From the NCBI GenBank assembly GCA_015680685.1, contig MNCI01003413.1:69150-133149 (forward strand): a DNA stretch of 64,000 bases. Direction: 5' to 3'. Each line of letters starts with the position of its first letter. Position 1 is the first letter of the stretch. This stretch comes from Gnetum montanum (lineage: Eukaryota > Streptophyta > Gnetopsida > Gnetales > Gnetaceae). A program made the position numbers and the translations under genes. This document shows, piece after piece, positions 10,569-22,954 of the stretch. The notes beneath the pieces are model-generated. The model worked only from the letters and a program-made list of their open reading frames with translations, was not told the DNA's origin and searched no databases.

Positions 10569-10860
10569 ACTAGTTTTAGGCCATTTCGGGCCACATATGC
10601 AGAGAGCATGCATTGATAGTTTTAGGCCATTCTGAGCCCTAGTGGTAGTTTAAGGCCATTTTGGACCATGCAATAGAAAGGAAAAAGTTGCTAGTTTTAG
10701 GCCATGGTGGGCCGTGTGATGCTAGTTTAGGGCCATGGTAGGCCACGCTAGTAGTTTTAGGCCATTCTAGGCCATGCGATGTAAGGGGGATTGCCAATTT
10801 TAGGCCATGGCGGGCCATGCAATAGTTTAAGGCCTTTTCAGTCCATGGTATTTTTTTGTA
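10569..10860. repeat. Degenerate tandem array of ttttaggccat...ggcca units
   Basis: About eight units share agttttaggccatnnnggnc (n is variable) and are spaced roughly 25-60 bp apart. The paired ggcc parts give each unit hairpin potential. One end unit, ttaaggccttttcagtccat, matches the single inverted copy in H near 3477-3494, which places the array in the 3' noncoding part of minus-strand element J. Confidence 0.75.
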
Positions 10861-11463
10861 ATTTTGAATTTTATGATTTTTGTGTATTTTTAATATTTTA
10901 TAGACTAAAAACTGCTAAAAAGTAAACTTAAGCAAGCGAAAATGTAAACTAAGTGAAGTTGCACCAGCAAAAGAAATAAATGCACAATGATAAAAACAAA
11001 AATGCAAACAACTAAGCCAAATGTAAAACACAAACAAAATGCAAATAAGTGAAGTATGTAGAAGTGGGTGGAGGTAGGCACCTAGTGTGTGTTGGACTAA
11101 GGGGATGCCTTAGTTGTGTAGTTGCTTCCTAATTCGATGTAGGTTAGGTAGTGAATAGGGCCTGGATGGTACGATATAGTACTTACCTTAACCTTCACTA
11201 GCTATGTTGAAGGGTAATTCTACCCACAAAGCATCCTCTAGGAGGTTAATGGCTCTCTTTGGTTCCTCAAGTTGGTTTGTCTCACACATTTCACCTTTGT
11301 CCTTTGTGGGAGATGCATCATTAGGGAACTCCACCTCTAACCCTTTTTTAGTGTTAATGTTACTAATGGCCAGAGGGGCTACATTGTCACCATAGATGAT
11401 AAACTCACCACCTTCATATGAAAGGTAGATTTCTTGATGGATTAGGGAGGATATGGTCCATAG
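10861..11463 (-). pseudogene. Element J: tail downstream of protease
   Basis: Read on the minus strand, this holds a decayed tail with EVEFPNDAS and RIRKQLHN, matching the VRKQLHDQ tail of H. It then becomes an AT-rich noncoding leader into the tandem array. As in H, there are no reverse transcriptase or integrase motifs. That two copies end coding at the same point argues for a family-wide gag-protease-only plan rather than a private deletion. Confidence 0.55.
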
Positions 11464-11830
11464 CTAGGCCAGCCAGGGTCTACCCAGGATCAAGTTGAAT
11501 CTAGGCATCTCCTCAATGACAATGAATTCTACAGTGGTGGAGAATTGCTCCCCTATCATAAAGGCTATCGTGACCATTCCCCTTATGACAACATGTGATC
11601 CATTAAAAGATTTTAGGCATGTTATCCTTATGGGTTTGACTTGGTCAAGAAGACACAACTTGTCAATGGCTATGTATGAAATGACATTAGTTATTGCCCT
11701 GTCGTTGACATGCACCTTGTAGATTCTACATTGTACCACATGAATTGTCATAAACATTGGTGTAGTAATGACTTGACCCTTCTTAGGGTCCACCTTGATT
11801 ACCTCATCGCAAAATGCTCGGTCATTGAAC
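11464..11830 (-). pseudogene. Element J: retropepsin-like protease domain
   Basis: A 109-codon open stretch (11464-11793) encodes the aspartic-protease-like domain. It reads VHVNDRAITNV where H has VHVDDGAATNV, then IAIDKLCLLDQVKPIRI, EFIVIEEMPRFNLILGRPWLA. The active-site triad position DDG is NDR here, so the enzyme would be dead even if translated. The GRPWL motif is intact. The domain aligns throughout with H 2680-2960 in the opposite orientation. Confidence 0.75.
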
Positions 11831-13150
11831 TCAACCCCTATTAGGTAAGGGATAGCATCATAGCATGGATAGATTGTTCATCTGTTGGGATGTTGTTTGT
11901 AACATGAATAGAGGTTAACATGTGAACTAATGCTTCATGATGGGTGGAGGAGGTTATTATTAGGTCATACTAGCTTAGTGTTGTGTTTTTCAATTTCAAG
12001 GCTTATTTGACTTAGGCCAATGCATTAAGGAAGTCCTTTCTACTATCTGCTACCTTGTTATTGGCCTTCATATCCTCTACGTGGCCCATGAGATGGATCT
12101 CTCATGGAGGAGACTTAGTCTTTGCTTGCCTTGCTTTCTTTGGAGACTTAGTGATTTGTTGCTAGTTGCTTGTTGTGGCCTTCTTATTTGATCTGGCCAT
12201 GGGAAAAGAGGACAAGGGGATTGGATTTTGTGGGCCTAATTCCCTTTGCTCTCAGTGCTCCCTAATCATTTGATCGGCAAGGCACTCGTTGGGCCTCTTG
12301 GATTGTTAACTCGATTACCTGTTGGTGTCGCTTGTAGGATGTGATCTTGGATGAGTAGGGACCAATGCATGGCCCACCACTAGACTCCTGGTAGGTGGGA
12401 AGTCTACATGTTGTGACACCCTTGTAACAAAGGATGATTGGGTTTTTGCTATTACAATGTGCTATTGGACCTTGATCACAAAGGATGTTATCGGTGTCCA
12501 AGGTGGTGCCCTAATAACAAAAGGTGTCCTTGAACTAGTTGAGGATGAGGAGGCCCTAGTATCATCAGAGGGTACATGAACCATGAATGGTTCTTGCATC
12601 AATTCTGAGTCATTAACATCGATAGCATTGATGGTGTACCCTACACCACTTGCATTGAGAGGATTCTTGTAGATCCTCATTGATTGATTTTGAAGGTGAA
12701 TTGGGTTGGTTACATCAAGGACCAACTCACCCTAGTCAATCATGCATTGTACATCATCTTATAAGGGTATGAAAAAATATATGTCATAACTAGGCAATTG
12801 GTGATACTGGAAAAGCCGGTCTAGTTTAGAATGCTTAAGGATTAGAGGCTTATTTGGTAGTGCAGCTTAGGGATTTTTGGGGAGCTCACAATATAGATTA
12901 TGCTACTTACAAGCATCCTCATACATCTACTTATACTTAATATGCCCAATGTGAAGTAGTTGATCCAAGAGGTTTGACAACTTATGTGGCAATGATGTGT
13001 ACTTTGAATGGTCCTTATGCTCAAAGTTTGGCCTTGGGTCAGCTAGTGTTATGATTGCGAATAATGCAGGTTGGTTATTTTCCATAATGCTAGAACTAGC
13101 TACCTTGTTGTTGTTTGTCGAGGCCTTGGATGGCTTGGCCATTGGTTGGT
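11831..13150 (-). pseudogene. Element J: gag-protease spacer
   Basis: This segment corresponds to H 1400-2680. The open part 12462-12725 contains PFVIRAPP and SFVIKVQ, members of the FVIK-type repeat also seen in H. It is followed by a region with HPRSHPTSD. Several stops and frame changes break it. It links capsid to protease in the ancestral polyprotein and is likely disordered; that role is inferred from low complexity. Confidence 0.6.
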
Positions 13151-14480
13151 GTTGTTTGGCTTAGCCTCATTGGCCACCATTGCTATAGTTGTGGTTGCCT
13201 ATTTGTCCTTGTCCTTTTCTTTTTCTTTCTTTGCATGCAAGTTTTTATAGGCTACATAGCTTGAGTCCTTACTAACCTTTGCTACATCTTGAATGCTCTT
13301 TGTTTGAGCAAACACTTGGCTTAAGGATTATGGAGCAATGTAATATAGCTTTGAATTAATGAAGTCATTCATTACACCCTTAAAAATAGCTAGCACATGT
13401 GTTTCTATGATGGGCTCACAGATTTCGCTAAGCAATGCACTCTAGGATTGAATGAATTTTTTCATGGGCTCTAAGTGTCCTTGCTTAACTTGCATCAACT
13501 GATATAGGGTCATAGTAGGCTTCAAGTTATACTTGAAGCACATGATGAATTGGGTGAGTAACTCCTCCAAAGAAGAGATGGAGGCTCTAGGGAGCATGCG
13601 GTACCAATCTAGTTAGGGACAAGGTGAACACACACATATCATGTGTGGCCATGCCAAAAGTAAGAGGCATTCAGATCAAAAAGTCACCAGATGGGTATTG
13701 GGGTTCCCTTCACCATTGTATTTAGTGAATTGGGGTAATGGAACCCTGGTGGATAGTGCTAGTGGTGGAACTACAAGACTAATTGGATCATCCTAGTAGA
13801 AGTCCATCACATGGACCATTTCAAAGAAGGCAACCTTGAGTTGCTTGACCTCTTCGATTAGAGTTTGACTAATTTGGAATGCTTGATCTAGAATTAGTGC
13901 AATTGTAGTAGGTTGCATAGGTTGTGCAACTTGTTGTGTTGTTTGGGTGACCCATGACTTGGGTCTAGGTTATGCGACCACGTGTGATGTTTGTTGTGTG
14001 GGCTATGCCATATGGGTTGGGCCGTTGTGAAGGGTGTTGACATCATAGGAGGGATGAAAGACGCTTGAGTCATATGTGGCATAGGAATGTTCATGGTGTG
14101 CATGTAAGGTTGCATAGGCATAATAGTTGCTAGTATGGATGATGGAACAAGCTGTGAAGGTATGACAAAAGACAAGCTAAAAGGATGTGTAACATCTTGG
14201 CATGTCTATTTTGTTTGGTGGGCCACCACCATAGGCATGGACTTGGGTGATGACACCTAGCTTATGACAATATCTAAAAAGAAATATGGGTGGGATAATG
14301 GAGGAACAAAAGCATAGGTTATCGACTAGAATAAGGTGTGGAAACAGTCATCATGCTCAGATTGAGCTTCAAACTCATCCTACTCATCCTGTAGGGGCTC
14401 CTCATAGTTCATCCATGCCTCATGATCAATGTTTTGGATGAGGTTATCTAGAATCCATTAGTAGGATCTATGAGTGGAAT
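13151..14480 (-). pseudogene. Element J: decayed gag
   Basis: On the minus strand, 13250-13730 reads TKYNGEGNPNTHLVTF, PRASISSLEELLTQFIMCFKYN and AIFKGVMNDFINSKLYY. This is a block-by-block match to the capsid of H (KYNGEGDPNAHLITF, PKASISSLVDLISQFETCF). Both copies share the TGA after HL(I/V)TF, so that stop, or a mutable CGA codon, predates or recurs in both. The upstream part (13900-14200) is Pro/Met/His-rich. Gag identity is firm; no intact protein remains. Confidence 0.75.
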
Positions 14481-14800
14481 GAAGTCCATAGTAGAGGGGA
14501 AGTATTCCTTTCCATTTTAGTGTATAAGCTCAAAACTATATTTGGCCTTCATTTCTTGGTGATCTATGTACAAACTTGCCTAGAGCTTCATGCAAATGAA
14601 GTTATACTACTTGTCATTGAGTACCATGTACTTAGGAGGTAGGTTGTGCAACCTAAAGGATTGCCTCTATTCTATCATAAGACTAAGAGGATGGTTAATC
14701 AGGATCTCTTACTGAATGGGTTGGACAACAACTATGCTTGAAGTGGAGGTTGAAGGTTGCTCAAGATTCATGATGCAAGGGGAAGATGCAAAAGTTGTTG
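14481..14800 (-). other. Element J leader between LTR-like block and gag
   Basis: The segment corresponds to the 5' leader and possible first gag codons. I could not recognise a primer-binding site, and no ORF is supported. Confidence 0.35.
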
Positions 14801-16490
14801 TTTGTGAAAGGTAGAAAAAGGCTAACTCTACTAACTAGAAAAATGACTAAGTGCAAAAATGCAGAAGAAATAGCTAAGTATAAAATTTCTTAAAAAGTGG
14901 CTAATTGTACAAAATATAGAAAAAGTGACTATGTGTAAATTGTCAAAAAAATGGCTAACTTTGGGACTATGCTCACTACGCTAAAGCTAACTATGCTCTC
15001 TACGCTGAGAGCTAGCTACACTCTCCTGAGTGCCCAGAATTTGGCTAGCTGCAAGGTGTATGCTCTAGTGTTGTTAAGCGAGATTCCAAGAGAACCAACA
15101 ATAGGGTCTAGTCTACATCAATGGTTTATAGACAACTCTTGTGCTAGCCTAAGATCTAGCTATTACCAAGGTAGGTCCATAGGGGTATGAAGTCTATGCT
15201 AGCCTAGAGCTAACAATGGTGGTGGAGAGAGCACATAGGATGACAAACAAGGGAGAAAGTAGAAGGAAATGGTGGAGGCCCTCCTTATAGTGCTAGAAAA
15301 CTATAGTGACCAAAAATGTTGGAGGCTAGAACGATACACTAAGAGGCTCATAGTCATACAACTTGGCCTCGTGTCCACTTGAGGGCCTGTTGGAAATAGA
15401 GGCAAGGTGCTCATAATGGTCTTATTGATTGAACTGGGACTTACGGGGTGTTACACCAAAACGAATGTTGAGGATTTGCATGGTGTTTGCAACATCCACA
15501 ATGTCAACTAGGGTGAGAATAGTTAAGGTTTTTAGTGAGTAATGGAGGTGTAAATGCATGTATATGTGTAGAAAAATAGTGAAAAATGTGAGTAAAATGC
15601 TATAATGCAAGTGAAAATACCAAAAAAAGGCACAAGAAGTAAGCGAGAGAGAAAGTAGCATCACGCCAAATTGGTATGCGGAGTGAAGTAAATAGTGTTC
15701 TACTGGTGTGCTCTAATGGACCTTGTGAGATTGCCCAACTATGACTACACTGCCAAGATTGCATGTGTAAGTGCAAAAAAACCACAATGTACCTTAAAAC
15801 AATGCAAAATAGTGTAGTTTTGGAGACTACACTCTGGGACTATGCTATCCACTCTCTCAAGTGGTGTCGAGCATAGGTACAGTATTGGGTGCAAATGGGA
15901 GGTGTAAAAGAAATACAAATTGTTGATCCAGCTTGCTGAAGGAATGTTGGAGCTAAGATGGAGGCTAGTGTTGAGTTATGGAGGCTTATGGGGGTAGTTC
16001 TACATGATTGTGCTAACTACGCTTTGGAGTGTAGTCCCAACAGTTAGACAAATTTTGAAGAAAGTGTGTTCTAGTGTTAACTACACTGACTATGCTTTAA
16101 AGCATAGTCCTGGTAGTGAGAGCATATCCCTAACACTTAGAAAAATTTGGCAAAAAATGATGTCTTCATGCAGACTACTCTGACAACGCTCTATAGTGTA
16201 GTAGGGAGCATAGTCCCAAAAGTTAGAAAATCCACCAAATTGTTTCTTCCATGTCAACTGGGCTTGAAAAATTCTGGCTTGACACTTAGTACAATTTCCA
16301 AGACTAAAATTTTTCATGTAGACTATGCTGACTATGCTCTGGAGTGTAGTCCCAACAGTGAGAGTGTAGTTAGGACACTTAGAAAATTTTGTAGCTACTA
16401 CTGACACTTAGAAAAATCTTGCAAATATGGACTTGTGTTGTAGTCTACACTGGCTACGCATCTCTAAGTGCAATAACATTAGGTACAAAT
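14801..16490 (-). repeat. LTR-like block of element J (probable 5' LTR)
   Basis: On the minus strand this block repeats ctaagtgt motifs next to actatgctc/gagcatagt elements, like the H block at 4990-6430. It also has a TATA-like cactataagg around 15280-15290. It lies directly upstream of J gag in the minus orientation. Boundaries are approximate, and no terminal TG/CA pair or target-site duplication was found. Confidence 0.5.
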
Positions 16491-16499
16491 GTTGTAGGG

Positions 16500-17890
16500 G
16501 CATTGAGTGCTTCAACCACTATCTTAGCAATCACATTAGCTATTGTTTCCTATCCTCGGTGCTACATCACTAAAATAGTTGCCCCCTCACCCTCCTCCAA
16601 ATGCACTGAAAAGGTAGCCATATTTTAAGAAATTTTTTGAAATTGCTACTATTGTGAGGGACATCATTACCTCTTGGGTGCTTGGGTTTGATCTTACAGG
16701 CACTTGAATTCCTTGGGTAGAAAACATTGGCACCCCACCCTCCATTGGATTATGGTTTGAGCCACTTTTTTGAGGTGGCTCATGGTTGGTCAATACACAG
16801 ATGGATCACCACCACTCATTCCTACCTACTACTACCATAGGAGTTACTCATGGAGTTCATGCATGTGCTTAATGGCATAATGAGACTCTAGTGTTGTTTC
16901 ATGAGTAGGTGGTGGTTACTGCTCCTCTTCCTAGATCATCTTTGCAAGCACTTTGTCTTTCATCATCTCTACCCAAGAAGTGGTTGGAGCATGAGAAACT
17001 ACATCATTAGTGTAGCAGGCTATGCCTCCCCTCTTGCACAATTTTTTGATAAGGCATGAAAAGGAAAGTATCTTCCTTCCATGTTTATTCTCCTTGAAGC
17101 ATTTTTCTATCTCTATATAGATTAACTGTGGAAGGTTGATGGGAAATCTTCCACTTAGAGTAGCACATGCATGGGTAGAAAAGGTTATGACATTTTTGGG
17201 CCTCACCATTGGATTGAGGTAAAAGGTTGCAATTTTAAAATAAGCATGTTCTATCATTGTGGGTGCACCATACTTCTTGTGGTGCACTCCATAACACCAT
17301 TGTGTTCATTCTTTCTTGATGCTTGGCTTTGCTTGCATCAAAATTTCAACTAGAGTGGCCTTAGTTTTAGGAAACCCAAGGGCTTGAGAGATTTCTTTCA
17401 CTAAGTAGGACATAGTTAAATCCTTGATTTTGACTATAGTATCAGCATGCCTATTGTTCCATAAGATATATGTCTCTCCCATGTACCACTCCCCATCGGA
17501 AGTGATGATGGGCCACATGGAAGAGCTCTAAAGTTATGTTTTGACTTTTGGAGGAGCAAACTCCAAGAAGGTTTTAAAGTTCAACTTCCTTAGTACAAAT
17601 TTTTGAACCTCCTTGGATATAACTTGCATGAGACAAGCCTCTATCAAGGTGACCTCAAGGTTCAATCTTGGTCCATGTGCTTCATCTCGATGAGATTGTT
17701 TAGTTGTAGTTGCTTCAGGAATTTGTTTGATAGACTCCACTTTGGGTTCCTCCTGAAGAGGTCTTATTGCATGGGTTTCTATTGCCTACTCTTGGGGCTA
17801 TTCTTGGCCAATTGTCCCTTGGTTGAGATGGTCTTCCTTCCAACAGGTGCTTTCCCTATGATGCCATCTGTGATCATAATAGAACCAAGG
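16500..17890 (-). pseudogene. Decayed ORF, unknown; possibly a plant transposon-associated protein
   Basis: On the minus strand a frame runs from about 17790 to 16570 with few stops. Open stretches are 17534-17740, 17306-17518 and 16931-17287. Motifs include KFVLRKLNFKTFLEF, SDGEWYMGETYILWNN, SYLVKEISQALGFPKTK, SGRFPINLPQLIYIEIEKCF and SFSCLIKKLCKRGGI. It has no zinc knuckle, DDE or reverse transcriptase signature. The order of a helical N-terminal part and a GRFPINLPQLI-then-L(I)xxLC segment recalls the PF20167 'putative plant transposon protein' group, but this is from memory and unverified. It lies immediately upstream (minus sense) of the J LTR-like block and abuts the 3' region of element D. 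It is the least decayed long frame in the left third of the window. Confidence 0.45.
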
Positions 17891-19115
17891 ATTAGTATGT
17901 GATGTGTAACTTATAATGTTTAGCTATCTTATCTTGTTTGTTAGGTACACTTGGCTAAGTTGTAATCATGGTAGATTAATTATTTTAATATTATTTTGAT
18001 ATTATTAGATTAATATGGCTACCAAAGTTTGTTGGAAGGGTTTAACTTTCATAAATTGATGATTTGAATGTTAGCTTATTAATTAAATCTTTGTGGGAGT
18101 TAGAAAATTTTTGAAAAAATTTTCATCAAAAACTAGAGGTTTTGTTACCCCCATGATGTAGAGCTTACCTCTGGTAGCTACAAGACTAAAGAACAAGGGT
18201 AATAAGACAAAAAATTTGAAAGTTATGGGATTTAAAAGGTTTTGGGCTCTAGAAAATGTAAAAAATTCCCTCTCATTTGAGCACAAATGTGAAAAAATGC
18301 TAAGTGTGGCCATGTATATCTAGAGGTTTTGTAGCGCATCAATGTGGTTGGATTCATTGACAAGATCCTATTGATGGGGCCTACAATCAAAATATTCCAT
18401 AGTAAAGATAAGGATAAAAATAAGGAGATTGAGTGTGAAATTAATGTTTTTGGAGATCCATAAATGCTATGAACATTATGAAATAATGGAAGATGGCTAG
18501 ATAGATCATTCAAAAAATGTGCAAGCTAGAGAATGAATTGAAGGAGTGCATAGTTGGATGCAACTGATGAGTTGTACAAAGGATTTGATCATGAAAATTC
18601 CTAAGGATAAGAAAATTAACTAGCCCAACCAAGAGGTATGTAAGTGAGTCCTCCCCATAGTAGGCTCATGTCCTTGATTCCCTTGCATGTCTTCAAACCA
18701 AGGAGTCCATGGGCCCCATGGGTGATTAATGGTTGTGGAAAGTTAAGGACTAAATCCCATAAGAATCTACCTAATAATTTCAACACATCAAACTATGACA
18801 TTGTACAAAACCAAAACAAATTAGTAATGACATGAATTATGGGAAGTAGTAATGGATGAGAGAGATGGTGGAATGGAATCCCAAATCATGATCACATGAA
18901 GTCCCTTGTGGATTTTTTGATTAATATGACCTGGTAACAATCATCCTTAGTTCAAATTAAGACCAACCAATTTTAGTGACTTGGAATCAATACTCTAAGA
19001 TCAATCCATCCCCTTAAGATACAAAAGCATTCTCACAAATCAATCACCATTTCTTAAAGAGAATAAAAGAGAAGCAAGAAGTGAGATGGGGCCTTAGTTA
19101 GATGGGACCTTTAGA
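17880..19115 (-). mobile_element. Element D, 3' noncoding piece (left fragment)
   Basis: This is the far 3' untranslated part of the minus-strand Athila-like element D. It matches the equivalent region of element C (about 35470-36250) along its length. Shared boxes include accaaggattagtat, cttcaaaccaaggagtc, gtcccttgtggattttttga and tagtgacttggaatcaa. The D 3' LTR expected further left is missing; at about 17880 the homology stops at the unknown ORF, so a deletion or older break removed it. Insertion F interrupts D here, and D resumes at 33079. Confidence 0.65.
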
Positions 19116-19120
19116 CATGG
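19116..19120. repeat. Target-site duplication of element F, left copy (CATGG)
   Basis: catgg directly precedes the TGATGAG start of the F left LTR. The identical catgg follows the right LTR at 33074-33078. The paralogous sites in G (around 60806) and C (around 36280) are uninterrupted. Confidence 0.85.
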
Positions 19121-19959
19121 TGATGAGCAATGAGTACCCCCTATGCATAACCATATGAATCACAAGCATTCATGCATGATCCAGTTGAATTCCATGGATG
19201 GGACTAGCATTACACGTAGATTGCTAGTTATTGATTGTATGACATTGTCTTCCCACTTATACTAGTGGTAGCTTTGCCATGTATGGTTTAGTCCAAAGTG
19301 AGGCATGTGATTCTTGATGTTGTTATGGCCTTATGCTACTACTAATGATAATGGAGAAATGAATTATTTAATCTAATTAATAATGAAAAGTAAATTCTAA
19401 GCTAGCCTACAGGTGATGAGTATTCATTCCTAGCTTGTCATACACATCTTGAGCCCATGTATCCATGACTAGGAGTACCAAGTGTTATGTTACTAGGTGA
19501 ACCAAGAAATAACACTATTGGGATTACCAAGTGAATACGTGTTCATGCTCAAAATTTGTCATACTAATTCTACCAATTTATTAATATGCATGGAAATGTA
19601 AATATTAACTAAGTACATGGAGTTTAAATTGCATGAAATTAAATCTAATCTAAGTTAAGGTGTTGCAATGAATAAGAATCAATCTCGATCTTATTATTGT
19701 TCATAGAATGTGTTTAGGTACATTGCCATTTGAATAAGACATTATACAACTAACTAAGATCCACATTGCTGGCACTCACTAACTATTCTCTACAACTACA
19801 AAATAAAATTGCAAGAGTCTACCTATAAAATAACCAAAATATTTCAAATACACAGTGGGCACATCATATTTATAGGCAAAAATGCATGCCATGATATTGG
19901 ATATTTGATAACACAACTTGTGCTTTGATATCAAGGCCTATGCAAAATGCTATTCATCA
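19121..19959 (-). repeat. Element F 3' LTR
   Basis: An 839-bp LTR in minus orientation. In plus orientation it runs from tgatgagcaatgag to gctattcatca, that is TG...CA ends. It matches 32258-33073 over its length, including ccatggatgggactagcat, gaaccaagaaataacac and catatttataggcaaaaatg (TATA region). Most differences visible by eye are transitions. Confidence 0.85.
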
Positions 19960-19975
19960 TACCCCCACAACTAAA
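19960..19975 (-). promoter_or_regulatory. Polypurine tract of element F
   Basis: tacccccacaactaaa reads tttagttgtgggggta on the minus strand, directly abutting the 3' LTR. The same box borders LTRs in A, C, E and G. Confidence 0.75.
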
Positions 19976-21863
19976 TGAAAACTTGTCCTCAATTGAACAA
20001 AAGGAGGAATAATTTCTTTACAAAATATTAGGAAGGTATGGTATTATTGATTGACTCTAACTACTAACTAACTCTTAGCACCACATCACAAAATTTTATT
20101 CAAGTGGATGCAAATAAAATGATAAATAAAAAGAATGGGTAGACATTGAAAAGTACAAAATTTTCAAAGGTCTTCAAAAAGTCTCTAAATATGTTTCTTC
20201 TTATTACCTCTAGCGGTCATGGGCTTCCAACCTTGATTGTTATGTTGATGCTTCTCTAGTTATGTAGAAGATTCTTGAAGGATGGACTAAAATTTCTTCT
20301 CACCATGCCATGGATCAAGCAATCATGTTCATGGACATATCCTATATGTACTACTATTTGTCCATGGACATATCCTGCATTGTTCCTCTCTTGGCTTCAT
20401 TTCCATGCATAGCAAAAGACTTTCTTTCTTAGGCATTTCTTTTAGATCATCTATAGTCACCAAAGGATCAACATTAGTTTTAGGTAAATTTTCCTTAATA
20501 AGTAACCCTTTTTGAATCCCTTAGTTTTCATTTAAGCACATGGTAATGACAATGTACTATGCCTATGGCTATGATGTAACTAAAATCATTAAGTTATTTA
20601 TCTTATTTTGGTTAATCACTATTAGTTACCACAATGTTTGAAAATAGGATGTTGGAGAAATTTCAAAGCAAACATCCCTAGCCCCCATGACAAATAAGCA
20701 TAACCCTAGAAGTACACAAGTTCTTGAACAAATTAAAACCAAAGGTCTAAATCACAAGATGGTGAAGAAATTTTGAATTTGAAGAATATGGAAATATAAT
20801 AATAGGAAAAATGAATGAAATAGATGAGAAGTAGTCCCAAAATTATGCATAAATTTAGAGAAATTATCATTGATGTTCTAGAAGATGTTAAGGTTAGTTC
20901 AAAGCCATGATCAACAAAAGTTATGCAAGTGGATCCTTGCCAAAGCAAGCTCTTGCCATAATGCCCTCGCATAATCACTTCTAGGGATGTTCATGGGCAC
21001 CTTAGAAGTTAAATGTAGATAATGTTTTGTTCTAAACAACACACAACTACCTTAGTTAGGATGTTGCACTATACTACACAAAATTAAAAGGCTCATACTT
21101 GTATGCAACAGTGAGGTGAATGAATGGGATGAGAATAGATTGTAGAGATTGGGATGTAAGGTGCTTTACCATTTCCACAAAAGGATCTTGTGAAAAATGT
21201 AATTAAAATGGCCAACATACCTATCCATCCATGTTCTAGACCAAGTCCATATCATTAATAGTGACCTCACATTGATGTTTCCTTCTTGCTAACCATCATG
21301 AGTCCACAACCACCACAAAGAACAATCATCACTCTAAAAAGAGAAGAGAAGAGAAGAAGGAAGGAAGGGCTTGAGTTAGAGGAGTTCCTTCAAGCATGGG
21401 TAACATGTCTTTCAAGCCTCATAACTAATGCTTGTAGCCCATTATTTTATCTAAGGGATGTGCTTTGAACTTCGATTATTATTTTTTGTTTTTTTTTTAA
21501 TTTTATATTTTTATGATTTTGGATGGAAACCACACCATGCAAAGATGAAGCTTCATTTTTATTGGTCAATGGAGGAGTGATCACACATTCCACAAGGAGC
21601 ATAAACTACACAAGTCAAGAAGAGAACCCAAAAAATCCCCTTAAGGTCACACCCTTTGTCATTCCCACTTGGTCATTCCCTATTTCTTTAAAGTACAATG
21701 ATCATTGATTAATTTTAGTTTCATGAAAGAAGAACCAAATTTATTTCATCATAAAATACTTTTTTATTTAGAGAACTGAGGGGATGGATGAGTTATTCTC
21801 ACTACTTTACACAATTACTTATCCAATCATATTGATAGTATAGTATTAAAAGACAACATATAG
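19976..21863 (-). other. Element F 3' noncoding region
   Basis: About 1.9 kb without ORFs. It matches G 59385-61310 closely (for example agccatgatcaacaaaagtt, gcatggaaaccacaccatg, gagaactg.gg.atggatga) and, in reverse, E 26000-28600. The long conserved noncoding region downstream of the coding part occupies the place where an Athila env-like gene would lie, but no env-like frame is visible. Confidence 0.6.
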
Positions 21864-22819
21864 TGATGAAGCATCAATTGGATACATCAATGCAATCATG
21901 TCAAGGTGATGCCTTGATGCGTATTTTTGTGAAAAAGTCAATTTTTTGTCCACCAAAAATATTGTAGCTATGATATCATATCCATAATGTCATAGATGTG
22001 ATATTGTATCCTATGATATGTTATCATACCAACGATATTACAAGATCCATGCCTATTTATAAATATAATACTTTAGTGCATGATTTGAAGAACTTTTCAT
22101 TCCATCCTTTGGTATATTGTTGCATTTTTTTATAGTTTTAGCAATAGAGTGAATGCTTGTAGTGTGGTGTTAAGTAGTTGTATGGAATCTTTATTCAAGT
22201 GAAATGTACTTGGGCATAGTTCAAGTTTAGAAATAAAGATTGAGATTGTTTTTCATCATTGCAACATCCACTTAGTTTTACTATTTTACTTAGCATAGTT
22301 TATTCTACTTTCTTAGTTTAATCATTTACATTTCCAAGTATTTTACTTTACTTGTTCATAATAAAGTGGAATGAGTACAACTAGTTTCGAGCCTTTAAGT
22401 GTAATCATTTTGTAATCCTAGTGGTGTTATTGCTTGGTTCGCTTAGTAGCATAATGCTTGGTAATGAAGTAATGGTTACATGAGCCCAAGATATGTATAG
22501 TAAGTCAATACTAGAAGCTCATCTCTCTAGGCTAGATTAGATTTATGTTACCATCATTACTTAGATTTAGTATTAATTCATTCTCAATTATGTTTATTGC
22601 TAGGAGTAATCAAGGCCAAACAACATCAATTATCATATGCCTCAGTTTGGACTAAACCATATATGACAAATCTACCACTAGTCCAAGTGGGAAGATAGCA
22701 TCATGTAATCAACACTTAACAATCTAGATTCCACAACTAGTACCATCCATAGAATTCGATCAGATCATGCATGAACACTTGTGATTTGTATGGTTGGGCA
22801 TAGAGGTAGCCACTACTCA
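21864..22819 (+). repeat. Element E 5' LTR
   Basis: A 956-bp LTR starting tgatgaagcatcaattgg and ending gccactactca. It includes a cluster of gatatcat/atgatatc motifs (about 21960-22045) and a TATA region tatttataaatataa near 22052. It matches 28621-29305 until the 3' copy breaks off. Confidence 0.85.
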
Positions 22820-22823
22820 TCTT

Positions 22824-22840
22824 TGGTGCCATTACTAGGG
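22824..22840 (+). promoter_or_regulatory. Primer-binding site of element E
   Basis: tggtgccattactaggg lies 4 bp after the LTR. It equals the Athila-type site TGGCGCCGTTGCCGGGG after transitions, mostly C to T and G to A. Priming by a tRNA-Asp 3' end is known for Athila and inferred here. Confidence 0.75.
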
Positions 22841-22954
22841 ATGGTGCTAGCTATCTAGATTAGTTATATTATACATGATTGTTGTAAATGTATTAATGAT
22901 CTATCTTTTAGAAAATATTAATATTTTAATTCATACAAATTATCAAGTAAAACC

